Numbered from the stretch's first letter, positions 37,469 through 46,150 are shown. The stretch is DNA of 64,000 nucleotides from Bradyrhizobium erythrophlei (GCF_900129425.1 NZ_LT670817.1:2170001-2234000), one strand, 5' to 3'. The notes: a model not told the origin generated them from the sequence alone. Numbers and translations are program-made.

Positions 37469-38210
37469 GATCCTTCGCCTCGACGCCGTATCCAAGCGCT
37501 TCAGCGGTTTGCAGGCGCTTCGCGACGTGACGCTTTGCATCAACAAAGGTGAGGTGCTGGGACTGATCGGCCCGAACGGCGCCGGCAAGACCACGCTGGT
37601 CAATACTGTCTGTGGCGTGACGCCTGCCAGCTCCGGCCGCGTCACCTTCATGGGAAAGGACATCACGGCGATCAAGACCTATCAGGCGGCGCGGCTCGGG
37701 TTGTCGCGCACATTCCAGATCGTGCAGCCATTCGCCGAATTCACCGCGCTCGACAATGTCGCGGCTGCGGCGCTGTTCTCGCAGCGAGGTGAGAGCGTGA
37801 AGTCCGCACGCGAGGAAGCTCGCGCGCATCTCGCATTCGTGGGGCTGGATGCCCAGGCCGGGCAATCGGCGGCGACGCTGACGCTGGCGATGCGCAAGCG
37901 GCTGGAACTGGCCAAGGCGCTGGCGATGAAGCCGAAGCTGCTGTTCCTTGACGAGGTCAATGCCGGACTGAACAGCGCCGAGGTGGAGCGGGCGACGAAA
38001 CTCATTCATCAACTGGCGGCAGACGGCATCACCATCGTGATGATAGAACATCTCATGAAAGTCGTGCTCAACGTCTGCACCCGCATCGCCGTGCTGCACG
38101 ACGGGCAATTGATCGCCGACGGTCAGCCGCGCGATGTCATCAAAAATCCCGCGGTGGTCGAGGCCTATCTCGGGCAGCAATATGCGCAAAGGAGTGCCGG
38201 TCGTGGCTAG
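37461..38210 (+). CDS. ABC transporter ATPase, LivG type
   Basis: A 249-residue cytoplasmic ATPase. Walker A is GPNGAGKTT and Walker B is LLFLDEVNAG, with the switch His in MIEHLMKV. The C-loop is unusual: LTLAMRKRLELAKAL stands where LivG proteins have LSYGQQRRLEIARAL, so the LSGGQ-type signature Ser-Gly core is missing, and the usual Pro after the catalytic Glu is Val. The partner at 38203 has a normal C-loop, so the pair could still form one competent ATP site. Confidence 0.88.
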   Translation: MSEILRLDAVSKRFSGLQALRDVTLCINKGEVLGLIGPNGAGKTTLVNTVCGVTPASSGRVTFMGKDITAIKTYQAARLGLSRTFQIVQPFAEFTALDNVAAAALFSQRGESVKSAREEARAHLAFVGLDAQAGQSAATLTLAMRKRLELAKALAMKPKLLFLDEVNAGLNSAEVERATKLIHQLAADGITIVMIEHLMKVVLNVCTRIAVLHDGQLIADGQPRDVIKNPAVVEAYLGQQYAQRSAGRG

Positions 38211-38934
38211 CTCCCTGATCCTCGAACTGCAGGGTCTGCGCGCCGGCTATGGCGAGATCCAGGTGCTGTGGGGCATCGACATGGCCCTGCGGCGGGGCGA
38301 GATCACCGCACTGATCGGTTCAAACGGCGCGGGCAAGACCACCTTGATGCGCGCACTGTCGGGCCTCATTCCGATCCAGGGCGGCTATTATTCTTCCGAA
38401 GGCAGGGATCTCACCGGGGATACATCAGCTGAAATTCTTGGCCATGGCATCGTCCACGTCCCGGAGGGACGACGGCTGTTCGGCGCGATGAGCGTTGAGG
38501 ACAATCTTCTGATGGGGGCCTATTCGAGAAAGGTAAGCCGCGGCGAACTCGGCCGAAACCTCGATTCCGTCTACGCCACATTCCCGAAATTGCGCGAGCG
38601 CCGCAATCAGGCGGCTGCGACGCTGTCCGGCGGCGAGCAGCAGATGTGTGCCATCGGCCGCGGCCTGATGAGCGCGCCGCGGCTTCTGATGATCGACGAA
38701 TTGTCGCTTGGGTTATCGCCGCTGCTGGTCGAACAACTGGTCGCGGCATTGCGGGCGTTGAATGCCCAGGGGATGTCGATTTTGCTGGTCGAGCAGGACG
38801 TCACGACCGCGCTCGATCTTTGCCATTCGGCCTACGTCATGGACATGGGCCGCATCGTGCGCTCCGGGCTCGGCCAGGAATTGCTGGCCGATCCCATCAT
38901 TCGCGACGCGTATCTCGGTGTCCTCCAAGATTAA
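38203..38934 (+). CDS. ABC transporter ATPase, LivF type
   Basis: A 243-residue ATPase. Walker A GSNGAGKTT, signature LSGGEQQMCAIGRGL and Walker B LLMIDELSLGL are intact. The GTG at 38203 has AAGGAG eight bases upstream and overlaps the LivG-type stop; an ATG at 38182 is possible but less well placed. Last gene of the transporter set, 38 bases before the deaminase-like gene. Confidence 0.88.
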   Translation: MASSLILELQGLRAGYGEIQVLWGIDMALRRGEITALIGSNGAGKTTLMRALSGLIPIQGGYYSSEGRDLTGDTSAEILGHGIVHVPEGRRLFGAMSVEDNLLMGAYSRKVSRGELGRNLDSVYATFPKLRERRNQAAATLSGGEQQMCAIGRGLMSAPRLLMIDELSLGLSPLLVEQLVAALRALNAQGMSILLVEQDVTTALDLCHSAYVMDMGRIVRSGLGQELLADPIIRDAYLGVLQD

Positions 38935-38972
38935 CCGCGCAAACGCTTCACTGCAAGTTGAAGGAGATTCCT

Positions 38973-39728
38973 ATGATCGAGACCATCGAGGCTGACAACA
39001 GCGGATACCGATTCATACCGGGCGTCAGCCAGTATTCGTGCGGCATTGGTGCGCTTCCCGGCTTCACCATCGAGCGCGTGCGTTTCTCGAACGTGGTTCC
39101 GCTCAAGCGGGGCTTTGAAAAAATTGCAGAGATCATCAAGGCTGCCGGCCGGCCCCTGGCGGCGTTCGGCGCCTGCGAACTTCGCTCGCCCGCGCCGTTC
39201 ACCGAAGAAGGTTTTAGGGCCTTCAACGAAGTCTATATCAAGACGTTGATCGAATGGGGGGTGATGAAGAACGGGGTCAATCCGGTCGCACGAAGCAATG
39301 TCTGTCCGAAGCTCGATCCGCCCCCGGAGCCGGGCTTTCACGCCTTCTGTTTTACGACCGCCGCGCCGAACGCGCCGGCGTCGTTCGTTATTGCCGGCAG
39401 CGGCGAGTCGGTCGAGGGCAAAGCCAACTATCGCGACTATACGGTTCGCCTCGGTGACACCAGCCCGGAAGCGATGCTGGAGAAGGCGAAATGGGTGCTC
39501 GACGAGATGGAGCGGCGCATGAGCGCGTTCGCCGGCGACTGGCGCCAGACCACCGCGGTGCAGCTCTACACGATTCGCGACGTGTTTCCGTTTTTGGAGC
39601 GCGAACTCGGCAAGCGCGGCGTGCTGCGCCCGGGTCTGACCTGGCACTTCAATCGTCCGCCCGTGGTCGATCTGGAATATGAGATGGATTGCCGTCGTGT
39701 CCATATTGAGCGCGTGATCGAAGTTTGA
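38973..39728 (+). CDS. CnbZ-like 2-aminomuconate deaminase family protein
   Basis: A 251-residue protein preceded by AAGGAG. The sequence FIPGVSQYSCGIGALPGFTIERVRF, FGACELRSPAPFTEEGF, NPVARSNVCP and VYLYTIRD-like VQLYTIRDVFPFLERELGKRG matches the CnbZ group, first described as a 2-amino-5-chloromuconate deaminase, with a RidA-like second half. It directly follows the ABC uptake operon, so it probably acts on the imported compound or a product of it. The exact substrate is inferred only by family, and members may deaminate other enamines. Confidence 0.7.
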   Translation: MIETIEADNSGYRFIPGVSQYSCGIGALPGFTIERVRFSNVVPLKRGFEKIAEIIKAAGRPLAAFGACELRSPAPFTEEGFRAFNEVYIKTLIEWGVMKNGVNPVARSNVCPKLDPPPEPGFHAFCFTTAAPNAPASFVIAGSGESVEGKANYRDYTVRLGDTSPEAMLEKAKWVLDEMERRMSAFAGDWRQTTAVQLYTIRDVFPFLERELGKRGVLRPGLTWHFNRPPVVDLEYEMDCRRVHIERVIEV

Positions 39729-39817
39729 GCCGTCGTCGTCATAACCCGGCGAGCCAGGCGTTTAACCGGTTGCGATTGCAGCGGGAATTCCACGAAGGGA
39801 GGAATCCTGAATTTTTT

Positions 39818-39847
39818 GTGAATAAAGCCCGAGACGACCGAGTCTCC
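39818..39847 (+). promoter_or_regulatory. ECF-type promoter G of the sigma operon
   Basis: GTGAATAA, 14 bases, GAGTCTCC. It lies about 60 bases before the phosphoesterase gene, the first gene of the operon containing the ECF sigma factor at 41278. Autoregulation of this kind is usual for ECF systems and ties the shared promoter pattern to this sigma factor. Confidence 0.65.
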
Positions 39848-39906
39848 TGTTTAGCGGCGCAATTCGGCGCCGGTTGGAGCCGTTGGGCTCCCGCAGGAGA
39901 TGTGAC

Positions 39907-40854
39907 ATGGGCAAAAAAGTCTTTGAGGATCGTGGACAGGGATTGGGCCGCCGGGAAGTGCTGGAGTGCATGGTCTGGGCCGGTACCGGCGTGTTGTGGG
40001 CGGTCAGCGGCGGTGTCCCCCATTCGGTGGGATTGATCGGCGATGCGCTCGCCGCGGAACCCACCGGCTTCACCTTTCTGCAGATGAGCGACAGCCATAT
40101 CGGCTTCGACAAGGCGGCGAACCCGGATGCGCTGGGCACGCTGCGCGAAGCCGTCGCCAAGGTAAAGGCGATGCCGATCAAGCCGTCCTTCATCATTCAC
40201 ACCGGCGACATCACCCATCTTTCCAAGCCTGCCGAATTCGACAATGCCGACAAGGTGTTCGGTGAGACCGGTGTGCAAATTCACTATGTGCCGGGGGAAC
40301 ACGATCTTATCGATGAAGAACGCGGCAAGGCCTATCTGGAGCGCTACGGCAAGGGCTCCAAGGGGGCAGGCTGGTACAGCTACGACGATCACGGCATCCA
40401 CTTCATCGGTCTCGTCAATGTCGTCGATCTCAAGGGCGGCGGTCTCGGCAACCTCGGCGCCGAGCAGCTCGCATGGCTGGAGGCCGACCTGAAGGACAAA
40501 TCCAGCAGCACGCCGATCGTGGTGTTCGCACATATCCCGCTGCAGGTGATCTACCGGGAATGGGGTTGGGGTACCGAGGACGGCACGCAGGCGCTTAACC
40601 TGCTCAAGCGCTTTGGTTCGGTCACCGTGCTGAACGGACACATTCATCAGCTGGCCCAGAAGGTCGAAGGCAACATGACCTTCCACACCGCTCTGTCGAC
40701 GGCTTTCCCTCAACCGGCGCCAGGCAGCGCGCCCTCGCCAGGCCCGATGCTTGTGCCCGCCGACAAGCTTCGCACCATGCTCGGGTTGTCCAGCGTCACG
40801 GTGGCGCAGGGTAACAAGCCGCTCGCGATCATCGACAAGACGCTGGCCGGCTAA
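39907..40854 (+). CDS. Exported metallophosphoesterase
   Basis: A 315-residue calcineurin-like phosphoesterase. ATG 39907 has GGAG eight bases upstream. An N-terminal GRREVLECMVWAGTGVLWAVSGG looks like a Tat signal (twin Arg). Metal motifs are DSHIG, GDITH, GEHD (usually GNHD), HIPL and GHIHQ. The N-to-E change in the third motif may be subgroup-specific. First gene of an operon with a cupredoxin and an ECF sigma/anti-sigma pair, so it is probably made as part of an envelope stress or redox response. The substrate is unknown. Confidence 0.85.
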   Translation: MGKKVFEDRGQGLGRREVLECMVWAGTGVLWAVSGGVPHSVGLIGDALAAEPTGFTFLQMSDSHIGFDKAANPDALGTLREAVAKVKAMPIKPSFIIHTGDITHLSKPAEFDNADKVFGETGVQIHYVPGEHDLIDEERGKAYLERYGKGSKGAGWYSYDDHGIHFIGLVNVVDLKGGGLGNLGAEQLAWLEADLKDKSSSTPIVVFAHIPLQVIYREWGWGTEDGTQALNLLKRFGSVTVLNGHIHQLAQKVEGNMTFHTALSTAFPQPAPGSAPSPGPMLVPADKLRTMLGLSSVTVAQGNKPLAIIDKTLAG

Positions 40855-40869
40855 ACCTGAGGATTGAAT

Positions 40870-41250
40870 ATGCAAAGTCTGATCCGCCATCTCCGCTTCA
40901 CCGCGGGCCGGCTTGCCATTGGCCGCGCCCTGGTCGTTGCAATCCTCCTGGGGCCGGTCGCCGGTGCGATGCTGGCATTTGCCGCGGTAGCGGCGCAGGA
41001 CCCCACCAACGTTGTCACCATCGACAACTTCACCTTCTCGCCCAAGGACCTGACGGTCGCCGTGGGAACGACGGTGAAGTGGGTCAATCACGACGACATT
41101 CCGCACACGGTGGTCGAGAAGAGTACGACCTTCCGGTCGAAGGCGCTCGATACCGATGATTCTTATTCCTTTACGTTCACAACCGCCGGCAGCTTCGACT
41201 ATTTCTGTGGCCTGCATCCGCATATGGTCGGAAAAGTCATCGTCCAGTGA
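40870..41250 (+). CDS. Amicyanin-like cupredoxin
   Basis: A 126-residue exported blue-copper protein, ATG 40870 with TGAGGA upstream. A long N-terminal signal (residues 1-43) precedes NVVTIDNFTFSPKDLTVAVGTTVKWVNHD. The type-1 copper ligands are visible as His79 (IPHTVV) and Cys113-x2-His116-x2-Met119 (CGLHPHM), the amicyanin spacing. It should carry one electron at a time in the periplasm. Its place between the phosphoesterase and the sigma factor suggests a copper or oxidant response. Confidence 0.9.
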   Translation: MQSLIRHLRFTAGRLAIGRALVVAILLGPVAGAMLAFAAVAAQDPTNVVTIDNFTFSPKDLTVAVGTTVKWVNHDDIPHTVVEKSTTFRSKALDTDDSYSFTFTTAGSFDYFCGLHPHMVGKVIVQ

Positions 41251-41277
41251 CGGCATGACGGTGCTTGTGTGCCAAAT

Positions 41278-41946
41278 ATGACGACACCCTCATCGGCAGG
41301 CCGGTCGAATTTCCGGCGTGCCGAACTTGACCCGGCTGTGCTAAGAGAACGGCCGGAAGGCTCAGATCGTTTTTCTGGCCAGCAGCAGGCGTCGGTCCCG
41401 ATTGTGCAGAACAAGGACGAGCGCGCAGTGTTCGATGAAGTCTTTCTGCCGCACATGGCCGAAGCCTATCGTCTTGCGCAATGGCTCACCGGCAATGCCT
41501 CCGACGCCGAAGACGTTGTGCAGGACGCCGCGTTGCGCGCGTTTCGCGGCATCAAGAGATTCGGTGCCGTCAACGCTCGCGCGTGGTCCCTGACCATCGT
41601 GCGCAATACCGCCTACAGCTGGCTGATGAAGAACCGGCCAAAGGCGGTGGTTTTTACCGACGATCTAAGCGCCGCTGAGCAGCAGGAACTCGAGCATGGC
41701 GGCCTGCAGGCGACGAGGATCGAGACACCGGAGGAGATCGCTCTTTTCAAAGCCGATGCCGAAGACGTTCAGCGCGCCATGGCGCAGCTGCCGGCGCAGC
41801 TTCGCGAGGTGATTGTACTGCGGGAGATCAATCAATTGAATTATCGCGATATCGCTGAGATCACCAACATCCCGATCGGCACGGTAATGTCGCGTCTGTC
41901 CCGCGCCAGGCAACTTCTGATCGCTCTTCTCGGAGACCGAAAGTAA
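41278..41946 (+). CDS. ECF-type sigma factor with adjacent anti-sigma
   Basis: An ECF sigma factor of about 222 residues, ATG 41278 (a GTG at 41269 is in frame). Region 2 includes FLPHMAEAYRLAQWLTGNASDAEDVVQDAALRAF and IVRNTAYSWLMKNRP; region 4 includes LPAQLREVIVLREINQLNYRDIAEITNIPIGTVMSRLSRAR. An N-terminal extension of about 45 residues precedes region 2. Three bases after its stop begins a membrane anti-sigma gene. It is the best candidate to read the G(G/T)GAATWW-N14/15-GAGTC promoters, one of which drives its own operon. Confidence 0.9.
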   Translation: MTTPSSAGRSNFRRAELDPAVLRERPEGSDRFSGQQQASVPIVQNKDERAVFDEVFLPHMAEAYRLAQWLTGNASDAEDVVQDAALRAFRGIKRFGAVNARAWSLTIVRNTAYSWLMKNRPKAVVFTDDLSAAEQQELEHGGLQATRIETPEEIALFKADAEDVQRAMAQLPAQLREVIVLREINQLNYRDIAEITNIPIGTVMSRLSRARQLLIALLGDRK

Positions 41947-41949
41947 ATC

Positions 41950-42759
41950 ATGAGTGCATTGATCAGGGAAAACGACGAACTGCAGATGAACGCCTATTGC
42001 GACGGTGAGCTCGATCCGGCTTCCGCGATCGCGTTCGAGCGCCGGCTGGCGGATGATGCATCCTTGAAGTCCCGATATAACCGGTTGCTGTCGTTGCGTC
42101 GCGCCGTTCGTTCGCTTCCGCAATACGAACTGCCGCCGGGTCTGCAGGCCCGCATCAACTCGGCATTGGATGCCGATCGGTCGACCCAGGTGGGACTGCC
42201 AGATGAGCCGGCGCGTGTGATTCAGGCGAGGCGTCTGCGTCAACGCAGTTGGTCGCTTCAGGCGCTGGCCGCCGCAGCGGTGTTGGGCGCGGTGATCGCA
42301 AGCACCGTGATGCTGACGATCGAGCGCTACGATCTGCACGAGAATGTTGCTCGCGAAGTCGTCGCTGGTCATATCCGGGGCTTGATGGCGCCGCAGCCGT
42401 TCGACATTGCGTCTTCCGACCGTCATACGGTGAAACCATGGTTCACATCGCGCCTGCCGGAATCGCCGCAGGTGCCGGACCTCGCGGCGCAAGGCTTTGT
42501 GCTGGTGGGCGGCCGCGTCGATGTGATCGGCCACGATCCGGTGGCAACGATCGTCTACAAGCATGCCGCGCATACCGTTAGCCTGACGACGCTGCCATCA
42601 GGTCAACCCGTCTCCGATCAGGCGATCGCGGGCTACAACGTCCTGAGCTGGAGCGATGGCGAGTTCACCTACATTGCGGTTTCGGACTTGCCGAGCGCCG
42701 ATCTCGCCGCATTCCAGCGCGCATTTGCGGCGGCGTCGCCGGCGCCGGAAGTCAAATAG
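41950..42759 (+). CDS. Membrane anti-sigma factor
   Basis: A 269-residue protein with an N-terminal anti-sigma domain (ENDELQMNAYCDGELDPASAIAFERRLADDASL), one membrane helix (about residues 100-120, LQALAAAAVLGAVIASTVML) and a C-terminal periplasmic domain with FVLVGGRVDVIGHDPVATIVYKHAAHTVSL. The zinc-binding His/Cys triad of ZAS anti-sigma factors is incomplete. It should hold the sigma factor at the membrane until a periplasmic signal releases it. Cotranscribed with the sigma gene. Confidence 0.87.
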   Translation: MSALIRENDELQMNAYCDGELDPASAIAFERRLADDASLKSRYNRLLSLRRAVRSLPQYELPPGLQARINSALDADRSTQVGLPDEPARVIQARRLRQRSWSLQALAAAAVLGAVIASTVMLTIERYDLHENVAREVVAGHIRGLMAPQPFDIASSDRHTVKPWFTSRLPESPQVPDLAAQGFVLVGGRVDVIGHDPVATIVYKHAAHTVSLTTLPSGQPVSDQAIAGYNVLSWSDGEFTYIAVSDLPSADLAAFQRAFAAASPAPEVK

Positions 42760-43038
42760 ACCAGTGAGACCGTCTGGTCCTCGGCCAGGAATTCCTGCAC
42801 TGAACACCGTCGAGGCCTCTTGAGGGCCGTCACGCAAGTCGCGGCATCGCCTCTTCCCGGAAACTCCGTATCCCGACAGGTCTGGGCTCGCACTGCTCCT
42901 TCGAAAGAACCCGCTGCAGGGCGCGGACGCAGAGCAACATCGGGCCGTTCACCATGCCCGCAGCATATTATACCGCTTCCTTGGGTTATTGCTCATTTGG
43001 AGAGTATATGTTCTTATTCTATAGGCGGACCGAATGCG

Positions 43039-43695
43039 ATGACCCATCCCGATCTCATCATTTTCGACTGCGATGGCGTGTTGATCGACAGCGAGGTACT
43101 GAGTTGCCGTTGCCTTTCGGAGGTTTTGGCAGGCTACGGCATCGACCTTGGTCTGGATCAGGCGCTCGAGCTGTTCCTTGGGCGAAGCACGACGGCGGTC
43201 CTCGATCACTACGAAGCGCTGGGGCGCCCGATCCCGAAGCAGTTCTCGGCCGAACTGAGCGCGGGGGTGCGTGCCGCGTTCCTTTCCGCGCTCTGCCCGA
43301 TTGAAGGCGTGAGTGCGGTACTGGAGGGATTGCAGATCCCGCACTGCGTTGCCTCGTCCAGCGATTTCGACCGGGTATCCTTTTCCCTTTCCTTGACCGG
43401 TCTCGCGCCGCATTTCGACAGTCGGCTCTATACCGCGCAGATGGTGGAACGCGGCAAACCGGCGCCCGATCTCTTCCTTTACGCAGCCGAAAGGATGCAA
43501 GCCGATCCGCGCCGCACGCTCGTGATCGAGGACAGCATCAGTGGCGTACTGGCAGGCAAGGCGGCAGGCATGACGGTCTGGGGATTTGTCGGAGGCAGCC
43601 ACTATCAATCGCGTGACGGCAAAGCCATCCTCTGTGACGCGGGCGCCGATCGCGTTTTCGGGCGAATGACGGACTTTTGGCCAACGGATCGGTAG
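43039..43695 (+). CDS. HAD-superfamily sugar phosphatase
   Basis: A 218-residue haloacid dehalogenase-like phosphatase of the phosphoglucomutase/phosphatase group. The nucleophile loop is IIFDCDGVLIDSE (Asp10, Asp12), the Lys lies in VERGKPAPDLFLYAAERM and the acidic pair in LVIEDSISGVLAGKAAGM. ATG 43039 is set by the motif; the upstream open frame is non-coding. It lies four to seven bases before the regulator of the polyol operon, so it probably removes or isomerises a sugar phosphate in that pathway. Confidence 0.87.
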   Translation: MTHPDLIIFDCDGVLIDSEVLSCRCLSEVLAGYGIDLGLDQALELFLGRSTTAVLDHYEALGRPIPKQFSAELSAGVRAAFLSALCPIEGVSAVLEGLQIPHCVASSSDFDRVSFSLSLTGLAPHFDSRLYTAQMVERGKPAPDLFLYAAERMQADPRRTLVIEDSISGVLAGKAAGMTVWGFVGGSHYQSRDGKAILCDAGADRVFGRMTDFWPTDR

Positions 43696-43701
43696 AATTT
43701 G

Positions 43702-44655
43702 ATGGCAGCATCCGACAACGAGAAATCGCGCCTGGACGAAGCCGCGCGCGCCGGCTGGCTCTATTTTATCGCCGGTCATACCCAGGATGAAATCGCCAGG
43801 ATGCTCCAGATTTCGCGCGCCTCGGCCCAGCGTCTGGTTTCCCTGTGCCTCGCCGAGCGCCTGATCACCTTCCGGCTGGAGCACCCGATTGCGGCGTGCA
43901 TGGAGTTGGCCGCGCGTTTGAAGGACTTGTTTCATCTGGTCTACTGCGAGGTGGTGCCAGCCGATCCCGCCGCGCCACTCGCGGCCGCCGGAATCGCCGA
44001 GCGCGCCGCGAATGTCCTGGAATCGATGTTGCGCACCGAGAAGCCCACGATCGTGGCCCTGGGCACCGGGCGAGCGGTGCGAGCCGCGGTCGAGCGCGTC
44101 TCGCCGATCGACTGTCCCACTCACCAGATCGTGTCGCTGGTCGGAAATATCTCGGCTGACGGTTCGGCGAGCTCCTTCGATACTGTCGGACGGCTCGCCG
44201 ATCGGACCAAGGCGCGCCACTATCCGATGCCGTTGCCGTTTCTGATGTCGACTGCTGGCGAACGCGACCAGATGCTCAAGATTGATCCTATTGCCAAGGT
44301 GAGGGCCGTCGCAGCCAGGGCCGACTTGCGGCTTGTCGGGATCGGGCAGATGGATCAGCTCGCACAAGTCCATGTTGATGGCTTCGTCTCGCGCGAGGAA
44401 CTGCTCGAAATGATGCGGCTGGGCGCGGTCGGCGAACTGACCGGTTGGGCGTTCGACGCCGACGGCCGCATCATCAGCGGCGGGACCAACGATCGCCTGA
44501 CCAGCATCCCACCGCAGGTCCCCGCGGAGGCCCTCACCATCGGAGCCGCCGTCGGCCCTGCCAAGGTTTCGGCGATCAGGGCGGCGCTGAAGGGGCGCCT
44601 GATCAACGGGTTGATCACTGACGAGGCGACGGCAAGCGCCATCCTGAAGCAGTAG
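43702..44655 (+). CDS. SorC-family sugar-binding transcription regulator
   Basis: A 317-residue regulator. The N-terminal helix-turn-helix is AARAGWLYFIAGHTQDEIARMLQISRASAQRLVSLCLAERLITFRLEH. The sugar-phosphate-binding domain carries VALGTGRAVRAAVERV, LVGNISADGSASSFD and GIGQMDQLAQVHVDGFVSREELLEMMRLGAVGELTGWAFDADGR. ATG 43702 follows the TTG at 43699. It sits upstream of the polyol transporter and enzymes and probably controls them in response to a phosphorylated intermediate. A candidate operator is noted at 44801. Confidence 0.9.
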   Translation: MAASDNEKSRLDEAARAGWLYFIAGHTQDEIARMLQISRASAQRLVSLCLAERLITFRLEHPIAACMELAARLKDLFHLVYCEVVPADPAAPLAAAGIAERAANVLESMLRTEKPTIVALGTGRAVRAAVERVSPIDCPTHQIVSLVGNISADGSASSFDTVGRLADRTKARHYPMPLPFLMSTAGERDQMLKIDPIAKVRAVAARADLRLVGIGQMDQLAQVHVDGFVSREELLEMMRLGAVGELTGWAFDADGRIISGGTNDRLTSIPPQVPAEALTIGAAVGPAKVSAIRAALKGRLINGLITDEATASAILKQ

Positions 44656-44800
44656 CGAAGTAACCACGCCGTAGGCCTCGGCCATCGCAAGGAACCGGCA
44701 GTAGTCGTAACGTCGTCGGCCGCTCGCCCCAAACTGGGGCCGATCAGCTCATCTTGTCCTTGACAAGCTTATTTCGCGGTGTGAACATAATTGCAATGCG

Positions 44801-44814
44801 TGGGCATATGCTCA
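44801..44814. promoter_or_regulatory. Palindrome before the polyol operon
   Basis: TGGGCATATGCTCA is a 14-base inverted repeat with one mismatched pair, 22 bases before the binding-protein start. Its position between the SorC gene and the transport genes suits a repressor operator. Confidence 0.35.
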
Positions 44815-44836
44815 AACGCAACATAGGGAGGTTACC

Positions 44837-46150
44837 GTGAAACACGTCCTCGGCGCCCTGCTGGGCGCGGTTACCCTGTTAGGCTCAGCCCCCTCGATTG
44901 CACAGACGACGCTGACGATCGCCACCGTGAACAACGGCGACATGATCCGCATGCAGGCGTTGACGAACGACTTTACCGCCAAGAATCCCGACGTGACCGT
45001 GAAATGGGTGACGCTCGAAGAGAACGTCCTGCGCCAGCGCGTCACCACCGATATCGCGACCAAGGGCGGTCAGTTCGACGTGCTGACCATTGGTACGTAC
45101 GAGATCCCGATCTGGGCGAAGAAGAACTGGCTCATTCCGCTCGACAATCTCGGCGCCGACTATGACGCGGCCGATCTGCTTCCCAAAATCCGCGATGCGG
45201 TGTCGGTGTCGGGCAAACTGTACGCCGCGCCGTTCTATGGCGAGAGTTCGATGGTCATGTATCGCACCGACCTTTTCCAGAAGGCCGGATTGACGATGCC
45301 TGAAAAGCCGACCTGGGATTTCGTGGTCGATGCGGCGAAGAAGCTCACCGACAAAACGGCCGGCGTCTACGGCATCTGTCTGCGGGGCAAAGCGGGCTGG
45401 GGTGAAAACATGGCGTTGCTGACGGCAATGTCGAATTCCTTCGGCGCGCGCTGGTTCGACGAGAAATGGCAGCCGCAATTCGACAAGCCGGAATGGAAGA
45501 AGACCCTGTCGACCTATGTCGATCTGATGAAGGCTGCCGGCCCTCCCGGGGCAAGCTCGAACGGCTTCAATGAAAACTTGGCGCTGTTCGACGCCGGCAA
45601 ATGCGCGATCTGGATCGACGCCACGGTTGCGGCGTCCTTTGTGACCAATCCGACGGATTCGAACGTTGCCGACAAGGTCGGCTTCGCGCTGGCGCCGAAT
45701 GCGGGATTGGGCAAGAACGCCAACTGGCTCTGGGCGTGGAATCTTGCGATTCCGGCAGGCTCTAAAAAGGTCGCCGCCGCGGAGAAATTCATCGCCTGGG
45801 CAACCAGCAAGGATTACATCAAGCTCGTCGCCGCGAGAGAGGGGTGGGCCAACGTGCCGCCAGGCACGCGGACTTCGCTCTATCAGAATCCAGAGTATTT
45901 GAAGGTCGCTCCGTTCGCGAAGCTGACGCTGGCCTCGATCGACGCGGCCGATCCGAACAAGCCGACCGTGCAGCCGGTGCCTTACGTCGGGGTGCAATAT
46001 GCCGCGATCCCGGAATTCCAGGGCATCGGCACCACCGTCGGCCAGCAATTTTCGGCGGCACTATCGGGGGCATCGACCGTCGATGCCGCGCTCGCAGCCG
46101 CGCAGTCGGCGACGGAGCGTGAAATGAAGCGCGCCGGTTACATCAAGTAG
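44837..46150 (+). CDS. smoE: Polyol ABC transporter binding protein (SmoE-like)
   Basis: A periplasmic binding protein of 437 residues, GTG 44837 with AGGGAGG upstream. The signal peptide (KHVLGALLGAVTLLGSAPSIAQ) is followed by TLTIATVNNGDMIRMQALTNDFTAKNPDVTVKWV, a SmoE/MtlE-type opening, and FDVLTIGTYEIPIWAKKNWL and YAAPFYGESSMVMYRTDLF, typical of sorbitol/mannitol-binding proteins. First gene of a transport set with two permeases and an ATPase in the same order as smoEFGK in Rhodobacter. Confidence 0.9.
   Translation: MKHVLGALLGAVTLLGSAPSIAQTTLTIATVNNGDMIRMQALTNDFTAKNPDVTVKWVTLEENVLRQRVTTDIATKGGQFDVLTIGTYEIPIWAKKNWLIPLDNLGADYDAADLLPKIRDAVSVSGKLYAAPFYGESSMVMYRTDLFQKAGLTMPEKPTWDFVVDAAKKLTDKTAGVYGICLRGKAGWGENMALLTAMSNSFGARWFDEKWQPQFDKPEWKKTLSTYVDLMKAAGPPGASSNGFNENLALFDAGKCAIWIDATVAASFVTNPTDSNVADKVGFALAPNAGLGKNANWLWAWNLAIPAGSKKVAAAEKFIAWATSKDYIKLVAAREGWANVPPGTRTSLYQNPEYLKVAPFAKLTLASIDAADPNKPTVQPVPYVGVQYAAIPEFQGIGTTVGQQFSAALSGASTVDAALAAAQSATEREMKRAGYIK

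Noticed and set aside
42949..44685. 578-codon minus-strand open frame
   Set aside because: It is the reverse shadow of the HAD and SorC genes, both of which carry full family motifs.
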